Positions 11,136 to 17,814 of a stretch of 64,000 nt of DNA are shown piece by piece. A model generated the notes under the pieces. It was not told the origin of the DNA. It saw nothing but the letters and a program-made list of their open reading frames with translations, and did not search any database. Origin of the DNA: Mycobacterium sp. GA-1199. GTDB lineage: Bacteria; Actinomycetota; Actinomycetes; Mycobacteriales; Mycobacteriaceae. The stretch covers positions 1-64,000 of the forward strand of contig NZ_LQIX01000004.1 in NCBI RefSeq assembly GCF_001500045.1, given 5' to 3'. The number at the start of each line of letters is the position of its first letter. Within the stretch, counting starts at the first letter, position 1. The translations under genes were made by a program, and so were the position numbers.

Positions 11136-14100
11136 AACCTGATCGGCGGGCGTGGGCGGTTCCCTGCGTGCACCAAGGACTCGACGCGCCTTCTCCGCAA
11201 GCGCCGCAGCACCCTTCCGGTCGTATAGCGCGATCGCCTGTTCTGCGGCGGTTCGCATGCCCGCGGTGTCACCGGCGAGCCGCAACACCGTCGCCAACGC
11301 CAAGCAGGCATCACCGTGATCCACCAGGGCATCTGTCCCCGCCGCCAGGCTTACCGCCTCCTCGGCTACCTGCCTGGCTCGATCGTGAACACCGTCGCGC
11401 GCCAACAACTGGGCCCTGACCGTCCGCCACGCGATCGACGCCTTTGACCCGTGACCGGCGAGACGTTCACTCTCGCTACATAATTCGTCCGCCTCGGCAT
11501 CCCGGTGCAAGACCAGATACGTCCGCGCCAGCAATGCCGCAGTGTCGGCGGTGTCAGTGTCCAGACCCATGCGCCGGAATCCCTCATAGGCCCGGCGCAG
11601 GTATGGCTCAGCGGCCGCCGCATCATCGGCGACCAACTCGATGATGCCCGCGAACTGATCCACCTCCAGCAGCGCGTGGCGCAGACCGAGTTCGGTCAGC
11701 GTCCGTCTCGCCGACTCGATCAGACGGCGGCCTTCGGCGGCCCGCCCCCGGAACGCATCCAGCACGGCCTGGCACCGTGTCGATGTCGCCTCCACAAGCG
11801 GTGAACCGGTCGTGATGCGCAGCAACCGCACCACATCCAGACACCGTCCACCGGCGCGAGGAACGGGATTGGGCCCCCACAACGCCGCCAACGGTGCCCC
11901 GGCAAGCACGGCGTTCACTCGGCCGTGCTCACGTGCCCGCCGTGCCGCGGTGAGTGCCTGGTCCAAAGCCGTTTCACAATCACCGATTCGGCCCAGACGC
12001 GCCAAACACCCGGCGCGGACGGTGTGCGCCTTGGCCTCCCCCGCCGCGTCGTCGAAAGCGGCCAACTGTTCGGCGGCCGCACCCACCGCGGATTCGATCT
12101 CGTCCAGCCGTTCAGGATCGGTGAGCATGGAGAGTTCGCCGTCGAAGCAGGTTCCCCAGGCACCGAGACGGCCGGAATCCTTTGCAACACCGCGCAATTG
12201 CGTCACCGCAACCTTCGCCGACGTCACATCGCCGGCTGCCAGCAGCGCCTCACAGTGGGCGATCAGCAATTCAGCCTGCAGATCATCGCGGTCGGGAAGC
12301 TCGTCGTCCAATTCCTCGAGCGCATGGAGCGCCCGGTCATAGAGATCGGCCGCGCCTTCATACGCCACCCGAGACATCGCCTGGTCGGCCGCACGCCGGC
12401 AGTATTCGACCGCCTTGGCCGCATTACCGGCCCACGCGCATTCGAAATAGTGGTGCGCCAATTCGGCCACGACCTCATCGTCGGCGCCCGATTCGGCTTC
12501 GAGCGTCACGGCGATGCGTTGATGCAACCGCATGCGCCGCACAGACGGAAGTTCGGCAAGCAGGGACTGTCGCACGAGGGCGTGGTTGAACCGGTAACGC
12601 CCGCCGGGCTCTTCGATGACGATGCCCGCCTTACCGGCCTCGTCGAACGCGTCCACCAGATCTTCGCCGACCACCTGCTCGACGAGCGTCAGCGCGAAGC
12701 GGCTGCCCACCACCGCTGCCGCCGCCAGCGCCTTGTTCGTCTCGGTCGCCAGTCGGGACAGCCTGCGGCTCACCGCTTCTCGAACGCCCTGCGGCAGTGT
12801 GCTCGGATCCCAGCGGCCTCCGCTTTCCTCCACGTGGCGCAGAGCCTCGATGAGGAAGAACGGGTTGCCACCCGTCACCGTCGCAAGCGCCCGGCCCAGT
12901 TCTTCGTCGTCGTAACCGGCCTCGGCGACATAGGCGGTGACGTCGCCCTCATCGAGGCCGCTGAGCTGCAGGCGGGTTGCGGTGCCGTCCCGATGGAGGT
13001 CGGCAAGCATGGCGGCCAGCGGGTGGGAGCGGTCGAGATCGGTGCTGCGGTACGTCCCGATGACCTGGACCCGAGCCTCGTCCCCGAAACGCAGCAGGTG
13101 CCGCAGCAACAACAGCGTCGGTTTGGCCGCCCAGTGAAGGTCGTCGAGAATCAGCACGACGGGAGCGGTCGCGGAGGCCGTACCCAGCAGAGCGACCACC
13201 GCGTCGAACATCGCGTAACGCTCGGTGTCCGGGTCGGCACGCGGCGGCACGGTCACGTCGGGCAGCGCATCGCCCAGTCCCGGCACCAACGGCAACAGCG
13301 ACTCGACACCACGCACGCCGCGCAGCCGGTTGGAGTCGACGCACGACACCAGCGAGCGCAACGCCTCGGCGAATGGTTGGTAGGGCGCGCCGAGGTCCTC
13401 GTCGCAGCGGCCGTACAAGACGACGGCGCCCTGCTCGTACGCGTGACGCGACCATTCGCCGGCCAACCGCGTCTTACCCACGCCCGGTTCGCCGGCGATG
13501 AGCACAGCGCGCGTGCCGGCCGCCAGGGTCGACTGCCATGCCGACACGAGTCGCTCCAGTTCGCGACCGCGGCCCACGAACGGTCCCGGGCCTACCAGCA
13601 CCGCGGGAAGTGCCGGCCGCTCCATCGGCGCATCAGCTGTGGGAAGGCTGGGGTCGTCCGCGGTCTCCATGCGCAGTTCGAATACGTGCTCCGGTCGAGG
13701 AAGATTGCGCAGCCGGCGGAGACCCAGGTCGGCGAGCACGACGTCGTCCGGAAGCGAGTCGATGACCAGTTCGGCGGTCGCGCCGGAACACAGGATCTGG
13801 CCACCCGTGGCCAGAGAGCGCAGTCGGGCCGCGCGGTTGACCGCCCGACCGAAGTAATCGCCGTCGCGAAACTCCACTTCTCCGGTGTGCAGGGCCACTC
13901 GGATCCGCATCGGCTCCGCGAGCCGCCAATCTTCGTGAGCGATGGCCCCCTGCAGTTCGATCGCCGCGGCGGCAGCCGCCGACGGCCGGTCGAACACGGA
14001 GAACGTCGCATCCCCTTCCCCGCGAGTCTTGATGAGCCGTCCGCCGCGCGACGTGACGAACTGTTCGACGATCTCGTCGTGGCGGGCGAGCGCCACCGCC

Positions 14101-14978
14101 ATGGCGTCGGAGTCGGCCTCCCACGCCGCAGTCGACCCCTCGATATCGGTGAGCAGGAATGTGACGGCTCGTGTGACTGTCGAGAGCTGCTGTGACTGAG
14201 GCACTTCGAGCGCGGCATCCTGCGCGACGATCGCCGCCTCCAGTCTGCGCAACTCCGGTCCGGGATCGACACCCAGCTCCTCGGCCAATAGCGACCGCGC
14301 CCGCCGGTATGCACTCAGCGCCTCGCCCTGGCGTCCCGCCCGGTAGAGCGCGAGCATCAAGTGGCCCCAACGACGTTCGCGCAGAGGCGCTTCGGCGATC
14401 GCGGACTCGAGTTCCCCCACGATCTCCGCGGCGCGACCCGTCGCGAGCAGGGCGTCGGCCCGGTCCTCCACCAGCGCGGCGTGGCCTTCGAGCCAGCGTG
14501 TCTTCTCCGATGACCCGCGCGAGCTGTCCGGAAGCTCAGGAATGCCCCGCCACAGGGCGAGCGCCTGGTCGAACAGAGTCACCGCTCGGGTCGGGTCGGC
14601 CGCGGCGAGGGCCTTGCGCCCGAGTTTGGCGGCGCTCTTGTAGTGGATGGCGTCGATTTCGGTGGTGCTCAGGGTCCAGCCCGAGCCCTCCGTCAACACG
14701 AAGCCGTCTCCCAACGCGCGACGCAGCGACGAGATGTGGGTCTGTAACGCCTTGGTCGCGGTCCGCGGCGGGTCGTCTCCCCAGAGCAGCGCCACGAGGG
14801 CGGCGGCCGACACGACCGAACCGCCGTGCAGCCCGAGCATCGTGAGGATGGCCCGCGGCTTGGCACCGGGGATGGCGACCGGCAGCCCGTACTGCCGGAC
14901 CTGGAGAGGTCCCAGAACCCCCAGTTCCACCTGTTGAAGCGTAGTCACATTGCCATCGTCAAAAAGGCGATTCAACAT
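1764..14978 (-). CDS. Giant SARP/BTAD - cyclase - AAA/STAND regulator with about 23 tandem NTF2-like modules
   Basis: A 4404-residue protein. Order: OmpR-type winged helix plus BTAD domain (about 1-255); class III cyclase-homology domain (about 270-440) with TDIEGST, KTRGEGD and VNRAARL, so both metal Asp and the Asn/Arg positions look present; AAA/STAND ATPase with Walker A GEPGVGKTR (about 495) and Walker B VVLILDDLHW (about 607); helical TPR-like region to about 1280; then alternating NTF2/SnoaL-like A and B modules to the C-terminus. The head resembles mycobacterial signalling regulators of transcription; the enormous tail is unlike any family length I know. The ATG at 14978 is used. A GTG 10 codons later, closer to the conserved VELGVLGPLQV, is an alternative. 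No frameshift or stop interrupts the 13.2 kb. Confidence 0.85.
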   Translation of the reverse strand: MLNRLFDDGNVTTLQQVELGVLGPLQVRQYGLPVAIPGAKPRAILTMLGLHGGSVVSAAALVALLWGDDPPRTATKALQTHISSLRRALGDGFVLTEGSGWTLSTTEIDAIHYKSAAKLGRKALAAADPTRAVTLFDQALALWRGIPELPDSSRGSSEKTRWLEGHAALVEDRADALLATGRAAEIVGELESAIAEAPLRERRWGHLMLALYRAGRQGEALSAYRRARSLLAEELGVDPGPELRRLEAAIVAQDAALEVPQSQQLSTVTRAVTFLLTDIEGSTAAWEADSDAMAVALARHDEIVEQFVTSRGGRLIKTRGEGDATFSVFDRPSAAAAAAIELQGAIAHEDWRLAEPMRIRVALHTGEVEFRDGDYFGRAVNRAARLRSLATGGQILCSGATAELVIDSLPDDVVLADLGLRRLRNLPRPEHVFELRMETADDPSLPTADAPMERPALPAVLVGPGPFVGRGRELERLVSAWQSTLAAGTRAVLIAGEPGVGKTRLAGEWSRHAYEQGAVVLYGRCDEDLGAPYQPFAEALRSLVSCVDSNRLRGVRGVESLLPLVPGLGDALPDVTVPPRADPDTERYAMFDAVVALLGTASATAPVVLILDDLHWAAKPTLLLLRHLLRFGDEARVQVIGTYRSTDLDRSHPLAAMLADLHRDGTATRLQLSGLDEGDVTAYVAEAGYDDEELGRALATVTGGNPFFLIEALRHVEESGGRWDPSTLPQGVREAVSRRLSRLATETNKALAAAAVVGSRFALTLVEQVVGEDLVDAFDEAGKAGIVIEEPGGRYRFNHALVRQSLLAELPSVRRMRLHQRIAVTLEAESGADDEVVAELAHHYFECAWAGNAAKAVEYCRRAADQAMSRVAYEGAADLYDRALHALEELDDELPDRDDLQAELLIAHCEALLAAGDVTSAKVAVTQLRGVAKDSGRLGAWGTCFDGELSMLTDPERLDEIESAVGAAAEQLAAFDDAAGEAKAHTVRAGCLARLGRIGDCETALDQALTAARRAREHGRVNAVLAGAPLAALWGPNPVPRAGGRCLDVVRLLRITTGSPLVEATSTRCQAVLDAFRGRAAEGRRLIESARRTLTELGLRHALLEVDQFAGIIELVADDAAAAEPYLRRAYEGFRRMGLDTDTADTAALLARTYLVLHRDAEADELCSESERLAGHGSKASIAWRTVRAQLLARDGVHDRARQVAEEAVSLAAGTDALVDHGDACLALATVLRLAGDTAGMRTAAEQAIALYDRKGAAALAEKARRVLGARREPPTPADQVSRAEPENACVRIIRRMAAAADRQAWEEYRSLYAPDVTVESRRRMVGFTKEDLAVGDWPRLAERVADSDTVRHRHSVIAVRGERLALCRLTIGGPDFGPDAAKEDILELYALDDEGRIARRVWFDAEDMDAALAELDDLYVGQHEGQQTPSGLENSASRADDRLIALFNANRLDEIDALFTVDAQLDDRRRGVRSESNDRATMVDGIRAIAAIGVTVTNTTLALRGERLCLRYMRFEADGPQHAGFCVEALELTEAGTDGRMVAKVDFDCDDVDAAFAELDARYANGEAATFAQTWSVITGLTAAFNRHEFDAMNCPSTDHRRLTRYAPGSLTVAALTQTNFTPKLRTYIEVVHRLSARGVAVTHRSYGTAQEGFEAEWRGINLLMIEGGQLTRYELFDEIDVDAALIRFDQLIRPTTRLENSATRIHERMQGYFANRDWAAASALMTQDVSVDDRRRLVNTEIRRGREATIASMQAGAKLGARDIGSVVIALRGNRLAMLRTRYSGSEAQPDGFHMEDFSIVEIDVDQRICAVVIFDLDDFHSAIAELEVRYVAGEAAPFARTWAVIAGAYASVCQRERPAMTPNAVTIDWRRGAAFEPEQLMAYIRGGRELELHEGPYVETVHRLNSLGAVVTYASKAASREGFEAEWREITLSTVDGELIDRCELFDETDLDTALTRFAGLSRPAHRLENAATRVSDRLYECFKARDWPTMAEVMADDFHGYDRRQVIGVDLHGRDAVVGSFRAVSEFGNPDATSTVLATRGERLALTAVRYDVGEGMADAFNVELLQLIEIDTDQRIASLVTFDRDAINSAFEELEARYIAGEAASHAQTWAVVAGIFACLARHEVPPATPDWRSIDHRRGTPLNDADLRIVVATLWDITPDLQNHVEKVHRLGDHGALCTQVSRGTTPEGFPAEWRMLNLTTVDGSLASGCELFDEEDFEAAIARFEELGRAGRRLENKASRLYERFKVCFASEDWHAITEMLAEDLSSDDRRHVINTGRRQGRDAMVAELKALAEVGAENVTSETIAIRGEHLVLSFVRSSQGQGGFRGDAIDILELGPDERVASRIVFDVDDIDAAYAELESRYLAGEASAHARAWSVIAGAYAAVLRHELPPTTADWVNVDHRRVTSFAPNELEPFLKATWDVLEHDIRIYVEAVHRLTDIGAVVTRVIKGTSREGFTAEWREIGLSTVDGDRINRSEVFDEADLDVALARFDELERPSALKNAASDVINRYCASFDARDWATMAETLAKDVITDDRRRVVNAGVRQGRDMHIADMRATAEVSGARVSSTVLATRGERLVLSRVRTTNSNTPPGEISAQMLGIVEIDADDRIAVTACFDEEDVDAAFRELDARYLAGEAAAYARTWSAILETFAAVNRGELPEVTRDCISLDHRRAVAFAPGELGSYIRATHSSTTGLYAYIEVVHRLNARGAVVSFVGKGASPQGFQAEWRGVSLSTVDCGLVNRNEWFDEMDLETALGHFKELTCGSTQLENAASRAVERFQTCFATRDWDAMAEILADDVAAVDHRPVMGAGLRFGRALNIGDWQSVAEVGFTTVTSTVIATRGERLTMGRFLISTGDNRYHNDVLGIVEIDASNRISTCLMFDVTDMDAALQELESRYLAGEAAAYARTWSVILKSYEQYDRHELPPTTPDWVNIDHRRVTTMPAGELLESSQATWDVTPDAKIHIKRVDRLNDVGAVFTQVVSGTSQEGFEAEWRMVDLVMIQGDLICRCEIFDDSDLDAALARFDELTPPARPVNVAYQMVERLWSCFAKRDWSATGELLAPDVRAEDRRRIVNDGLRQGREAFVANMRAVAEVGIDDVASALVATRGERLVLARVRTERFHSDVLNLVELDAGKTFITSTVVFDMEDLNAALTELDARYGAGEAADHGRTWTMLANAIAAFNRHELPDTTPDWVNVDHRSGTSIAPGQLFPYVRTSWELAPDISNYIEVVHQLNDSGAVITRVATGNSRDGFNAEWRVITLATFDGDLLSRVELFDETDLDAALARFEELRSSAPILTNTATKVDQRFLTRPENAATRALADLWERFDAQDWDAIQAAMAENFASYDRRQVVNAGVRRGRAIHIENMRSVGEVGFKNAGSPAIATRGERLALCRSRFTAGRGPRGEIVAEALMIIETDAANRLVSNTVFDLEALNEAFAELDAKYAAGEARPHGQTWPVVTRAYAALNRQEQFERDWIYTDHRRGTPFASTSSATSAHPDVWDVTPDLNAHIEVVHRLTDGAVLVTSVVGGSSQDGFEAEWRFVQLLTVASGSIERCELFDETDIDTAIARFDELSRPTHHLKNTATTIWTRAVDAFNSRDKTRFLALVAPAGRVEDRRKGLSTDHSGVVRAKPAQAVFEVPESWRTDMEVIAIRGSRLALIHQVYRDVADTKRPITVELLTVVEVGDDDLVADIVNFDADDIDAAFAALDTRYVAGEGSAHAHTWSVIAEAYAAFNRREIPSAEPAWVDHRLLATIQSGDLIANVGAAWDLVPDIKAHIATVHRLKELGAVVDILVRGSSREGFDAEYHEIAVVTVRGNTPDRFEMFDADNLDAAFARLDELSQRAPRIKNAATRMRERLADAFNRRDVDGFLALTSPDGRIDDRRKGLQALHDPSDRRRAAQALFEAPRTWRLNLDHIAIRGSRLSLTRQIYRDTDDDSQPVTIEHLAVVEINDDGLMHDFVNFDSDDLDAAFAELETRYLAGEAAAHARTWSAVADGYAAFNRRELFRTTPDWVNIDHRRGGTSFGPGEQIDFVNATWDVVPEIRAYAEMVHRLDTLGAVVTQVVKGSSQAGFDGEWREITLLAIDGDAISRCEMFDESDLDAALTRFDELNRSAHRLESDATLTRARLIDAFNKRDLGGFRARIAPDGRYDDLRKGLRSEGLLREEFVPSMLSGAPEGWRWGSEPIAIRGQRLALCRDWFRDTHAPGHPVTVDDLSLTEITEEGLVCHSVIFDSDDLDAAMRELDARWIASGEVAHSDIIEAHRRNLEMTNRHDWGALTAVCAGASYINHRQLGSDTADYIASISTLASLAPDLRIESAEILAVSAIGVATHVVVRGTSTAGLAIEVPFVLINLWNGDHVTHIEAFDLEDRDHALERFKELNESG

Positions 14979-15063
14979 GCGGTCAAGAACCGGTAAAGGA
15001 CCGCTGAGCTGGTTCTTTGCGCTCGCAATGAAACACGGGCGACCCGTGTGGCAGGCTCAGCTC

Positions 15064-16200
15064 GTGGACCTGCCGACACCGGATCCCGCCCTGCCCCATC
15101 TGGCCGATGTGGTGCCCTCAGTCCTGTCGGCGATGGGCGCCGGTGGATTCCAGAACTCCCTCGGGCTCGCCGATGACCTCGGCGGCGGCTGTGTCCTGCT
15201 GATCGACGGTTTGGGCGCCGAACTTCTCGACCGGTACGCCGTCGACGCACCGGCGATGGCATCGCTTCGGGGCAGGACGTTGACCGTCGGCTTCCCGTCG
15301 ACCACCGCAGCGGGATTGGCGGCGGTCGGCACCGGCCGTCACTCCGGTGAGCACGGGTTCGTGGGCTACTCGTTCAAGGTGCCGGACACCGGCGTCATCA
15401 ACGCCTTGCGATGGCGTCCGCACCCGTGGGGCCGGGATCTTCGCGGCACCGTCATTCCTGAACAGGTGCAGCCCCTGCCGACCACCTTCGAGCGGGCGAC
15501 TTCGGCGGGTGTCGCCGTCAGCGTCATCTCCGGCGCCGAGTTCACCGGCTCCGGTCTCACCCGCGCCGTGCTTCGCGGCGGGCGCTACGTGGGCGTTCAT
15601 GCGCTCGGCGACCTCGCGGCGGCGGTGCGGACCACCTTGTCCGACGGCGGATTCTGCTACGGGTACCACGCCGAACTCGACATGCTTGGGCACTTGTACG
15701 GCCCGGGGTCGACGCAATGGCGCATGCAGCTGCGCCAGATCGACACGCTCATCGAATCGGTGGTCGAGGCACTGCCGCCCGGCGGCCTGCTGGCCGTGGT
15801 GGCCGACCACGGGATGGTCGAGGTCTCCCCGAACGAGACCATCGACGTCGACGCCACTCCCGCACTGCTCGACGGTGTGGAGGCACTCGCCGGAGAGGCC
15901 CGGGCCCGACACGTCTATATAGAGGACGGTTCGCAAGCCGACGTGCTCGACTCATGGCGGTCCGTGCTGGGTGAGCGGGCGTGGGTGCTCTCGCGAGACG
16001 AGGCGATCGAGGCCGGCTGGTTCGGACCGCAGGTCAGCGACGAGGTCCGCCCCCGGATCGGCGATGTCGTGGCCGCCGCCCGCGGCACGGCGGCGATCGT
16101 CCGGCGCACCACCGAACCCCTGGAATCGTCGCTGATCGGACACCATGGATCACTCACCTTCGCTGAACAGACGGTTCCGTTACTGCTGGCGCTCGGCTGA
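15064..16200 (+). CDS. Alkaline phosphatase-superfamily phosphodiesterase (nucleotide pyrophosphatase type)
   Basis: A 378-residue enzyme of the type I phosphodiesterase/nucleotide pyrophosphatase family, hydrolysing phosphodiester or pyrophosphate bonds with two metal ions. Visible motifs: LLIDGLGAELLD (metal Asp), the catalytic Thr in GFPSTTAAGLAAVGTG, ELDMLGHLYGPGS (Asp/His metal ligands) and VVADHGMVEV (Asp-His). The GTG at 15064 is chosen because homology-like sequence (LPTPDPALPHLADVVPS) starts there. The longer reading frame from 14950 would overlap the start of the divergent giant gene. No signal peptide is visible, so it is probably cytosolic. The substrate is unknown. Confidence 0.85.
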   Translation: MDLPTPDPALPHLADVVPSVLSAMGAGGFQNSLGLADDLGGGCVLLIDGLGAELLDRYAVDAPAMASLRGRTLTVGFPSTTAAGLAAVGTGRHSGEHGFVGYSFKVPDTGVINALRWRPHPWGRDLRGTVIPEQVQPLPTTFERATSAGVAVSVISGAEFTGSGLTRAVLRGGRYVGVHALGDLAAAVRTTLSDGGFCYGYHAELDMLGHLYGPGSTQWRMQLRQIDTLIESVVEALPPGGLLAVVADHGMVEVSPNETIDVDATPALLDGVEALAGEARARHVYIEDGSQADVLDSWRSVLGERAWVLSRDEAIEAGWFGPQVSDEVRPRIGDVVAAARGTAAIVRRTTEPLESSLIGHHGSLTFAEQTVPLLLALG

Positions 16201-16396
16201 GCCTCCGATGTAATCCGCGCTGTGGATGACAGATCGACTGGAGTTCAACGTGATTCAAATCCTGATGCGGCATTGTCACTGCAATTCGATTGCTAGACGG
16301 CCAAATTCAACCGGTGGTAATCGGTGTTGCTAAAGCGACGTCAAAAGCAAGATTTCACAATGCTATTCGTGAAGTAGGCAATAGAAACCGCAGGCT
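16201..16396. other. AT-richer intergenic region ahead of the NlpC/P60 gene
   Basis: About 196 bases without a credible gene, clearly poorer in GC than the flanking genes, with many A/T runs (for example around 16300-16385). It probably holds the promoter of the gene at 16397. A low-GC promoter in a high-GC mycobacterium is the type of target that Lsr2-like silencers bind, but no specific site can be defined by eye. Confidence 0.4.
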
Positions 16397-17005
16397 GTGA
16401 AGGCCATCACAGAATTTGGTGGCCTTGTCCGGAAACTTGTAGCGTCCGACCGCGTGTTTGCTATTGCCACGCTTTTGACGCTTGTAAACCAGGTGTCCGG
16501 CACGCCGTACGTCTCCGGCGGGGACTCCCCTGCCGGTACGGACTGCTCGGGCCTGGTGTCTTGGGTGACGAATGCAGCGACCGGTCGGCCCGTATACGGT
16601 GACCGGTTCAACACCGGAAACATCGAGAGCGCCCTGCTCGAGCGCGGGTTCCAGTACGGCGCCCAGCCCGGTGCGTTGGTGGTCGGCTGGAACAGCGGCC
16701 ATACCGCGGCCACCCTGCCCGACGGCACGCCCGTCTCATCCGGTGAGGGCGGGGGCGTGAAGGTCGGTGGCGGCGGCGCCTACCAGGACCAGTTCACCAA
16801 CCACATGTTCCTGCCCGTGCCCCCTGAGCAGCCGATGGTCCCGGGCGCCCCGGCCGCGCCGGTGGTGATGATGGCCGGGCACCAGCCCGCTCCGTTCGCA
16901 CCCCCGCCGCCTCCGCCGCCGGGCGATCCGTTCGCACCCGCGCCGCCGCCTCCGGCCGATCCGTTCGCACCGCCGCCGCCGCCAGCTCCGGTGCCTCCGG
17001 CCTGA
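16397..17005 (+). CDS. NlpC/P60-like cysteine peptidase with proline-rich tail
   Basis: A 202-residue protein with a compact NlpC/P60-type core (residues about 30-130): the nucleophile segment GTPYVSGGDSPAGTDCSGLV, followed by a His in WNSGHTAATLPDG. Such enzymes cut peptidoglycan stem peptides. Residues 135-202 are a low-complexity tail rich in proline with a recurring DPFAP unit, as in mycobacterial wall-associated proteins. There is no clear signal peptide; the N-terminus holds a mild hydrophobic stretch (VFAIATLLTLVNQV). The start is GTG. It could instead be a phage-derived endopeptidase module. Family confident, export and substrate uncertain. Confidence 0.7.
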   Translation: MKAITEFGGLVRKLVASDRVFAIATLLTLVNQVSGTPYVSGGDSPAGTDCSGLVSWVTNAATGRPVYGDRFNTGNIESALLERGFQYGAQPGALVVGWNSGHTAATLPDGTPVSSGEGGGVKVGGGGAYQDQFTNHMFLPVPPEQPMVPGAPAAPVVMMAGHQPAPFAPPPPPPPGDPFAPAPPPPADPFAPPPPPAPVPPA

Positions 17006-17023
17006 CCGCGACCCGCGCCCGGA

Positions 17024-17029
17024 TAGCCT
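17024..17029 (+). promoter_or_regulatory. Leaderless -10 element for yaaA
   Basis: TAGCCT is followed by 7 bases and then the GTG start at 17037, the TANNNT-N7-start spacing typical of mycobacterial leaderless transcripts. It supports the chosen start. Confidence 0.55.
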
Positions 17030-17036
17030 CTGCGGC

Positions 17037-17780
17037 GTGATCGTGCTTCTGCCGCCCTCGGAGACCAAGCGGGTGGGCGGCGACGGGCCACCACTGCGCC
17101 TGGAGTCGCTCAGCTCGGCCGAGCTCGGGCCACTGCGCACCGAGCTGCTCGATGAGCTGGTGGAACTGGCCCGCGACCGGCCGGCATGTCGGCGCGCGCT
17201 TGGGCTCTCGGCCTCGCAGGACGCCGAGATCGATCGCAACGCCCAGTTGCGCGTCGCGCCGACGTTGCCGGCGATCAGCCGCTACACCGGTGTCCTCTAC
17301 GACGCCCTGGACGTCGGATCGCTGAGCAGAGCCGCCGCATCGCGTGCACGGACGCGGCTGGCCGTCGGGTCTGCGCTGTTCGGACTGCTGCGCGCCGACG
17401 ATCTGGTCCCTGCGTATCGACTCTCGGCGACGTCGAAGCTTCCCGGGCGCCCTTCCCTGGCGACGCGGTGGCGCCCCCTGCTGGAACCCGTCCTCGCCCG
17501 CTGGGCGGCCGACGAACTGGTCGTCGACCTGCGCTCGGGTTCGTACGCGGCGCTCGGCCGGGTGCCCAACGCGGTCCGGGTCGACGTCGTCGCCGAACAC
17601 CCGGACGGGCGTCGCAGCGTGGTGACCCACTTCAACAAGGCGCACAAGGGGCGACTCGCCCGCGTACTGGCGAGCACGCGATCGGAACCGTCCAATGCGG
17701 CGGCGGTTGCCGCCGTGGCGCGGCGCGCGGGTATGCGGGTGGAACGTCGAGGAGCTGAGTTGACCGTCGTCGTCGCCTGA
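17037..17780 (+). CDS. yaaA: YaaA family (UPF0246) peroxide stress / DNA-binding protein
   Basis: A 247-residue protein with the family's N-terminal signature MIVLLPPSETKR, internal RYTGVLYDALD and the C-terminal THFNKAHKGRLAR segment. In Escherichia coli YaaA lowers free iron during peroxide stress and limits DNA damage; the same role here is by family only. The GTG start is placed 7 bases after a TAGCCT -10 element, suggesting a leaderless mRNA. It converges on the secreted-protein gene that ends at 17791, with a strong hairpin at the junction. Confidence 0.88.
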   Translation: MIVLLPPSETKRVGGDGPPLRLESLSSAELGPLRTELLDELVELARDRPACRRALGLSASQDAEIDRNAQLRVAPTLPAISRYTGVLYDALDVGSLSRAAASRARTRLAVGSALFGLLRADDLVPAYRLSATSKLPGRPSLATRWRPLLEPVLARWAADELVVDLRSGSYAALGRVPNAVRVDVVAEHPDGRRSVVTHFNKAHKGRLARVLASTRSEPSNAAAVAAVARRAGMRVERRGAELTVVVA

Positions 17781-17814
17781 GCGACCGTCGTCAAATCTTG
17801 ACGATCAGGTCGCT
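17780..17814. terminator. Bidirectional hairpin between convergent genes
   Basis: Outer arms AGCGACC (17780-17786) and GGTCGCT (17808-17814) enclose an inner stem CGTCAA-ATC-TTGACG (17089+700 onward, i.e. 17789-17803). The structure begins at the yaaA stop and overlaps the last codons of the convergent gene, so it could terminate both transcripts. There is no T-tract. Confidence 0.6.

Noticed and set aside
11925-14195. A 756-codon open frame on the + strand opposite the giant gene
   Set aside because: It is antisense to well-recognised BTAD, cyclase and ATPase coding sequence and encodes Arg/His/Gly-rich low-quality protein, typical of shadow frames in high-GC DNA.
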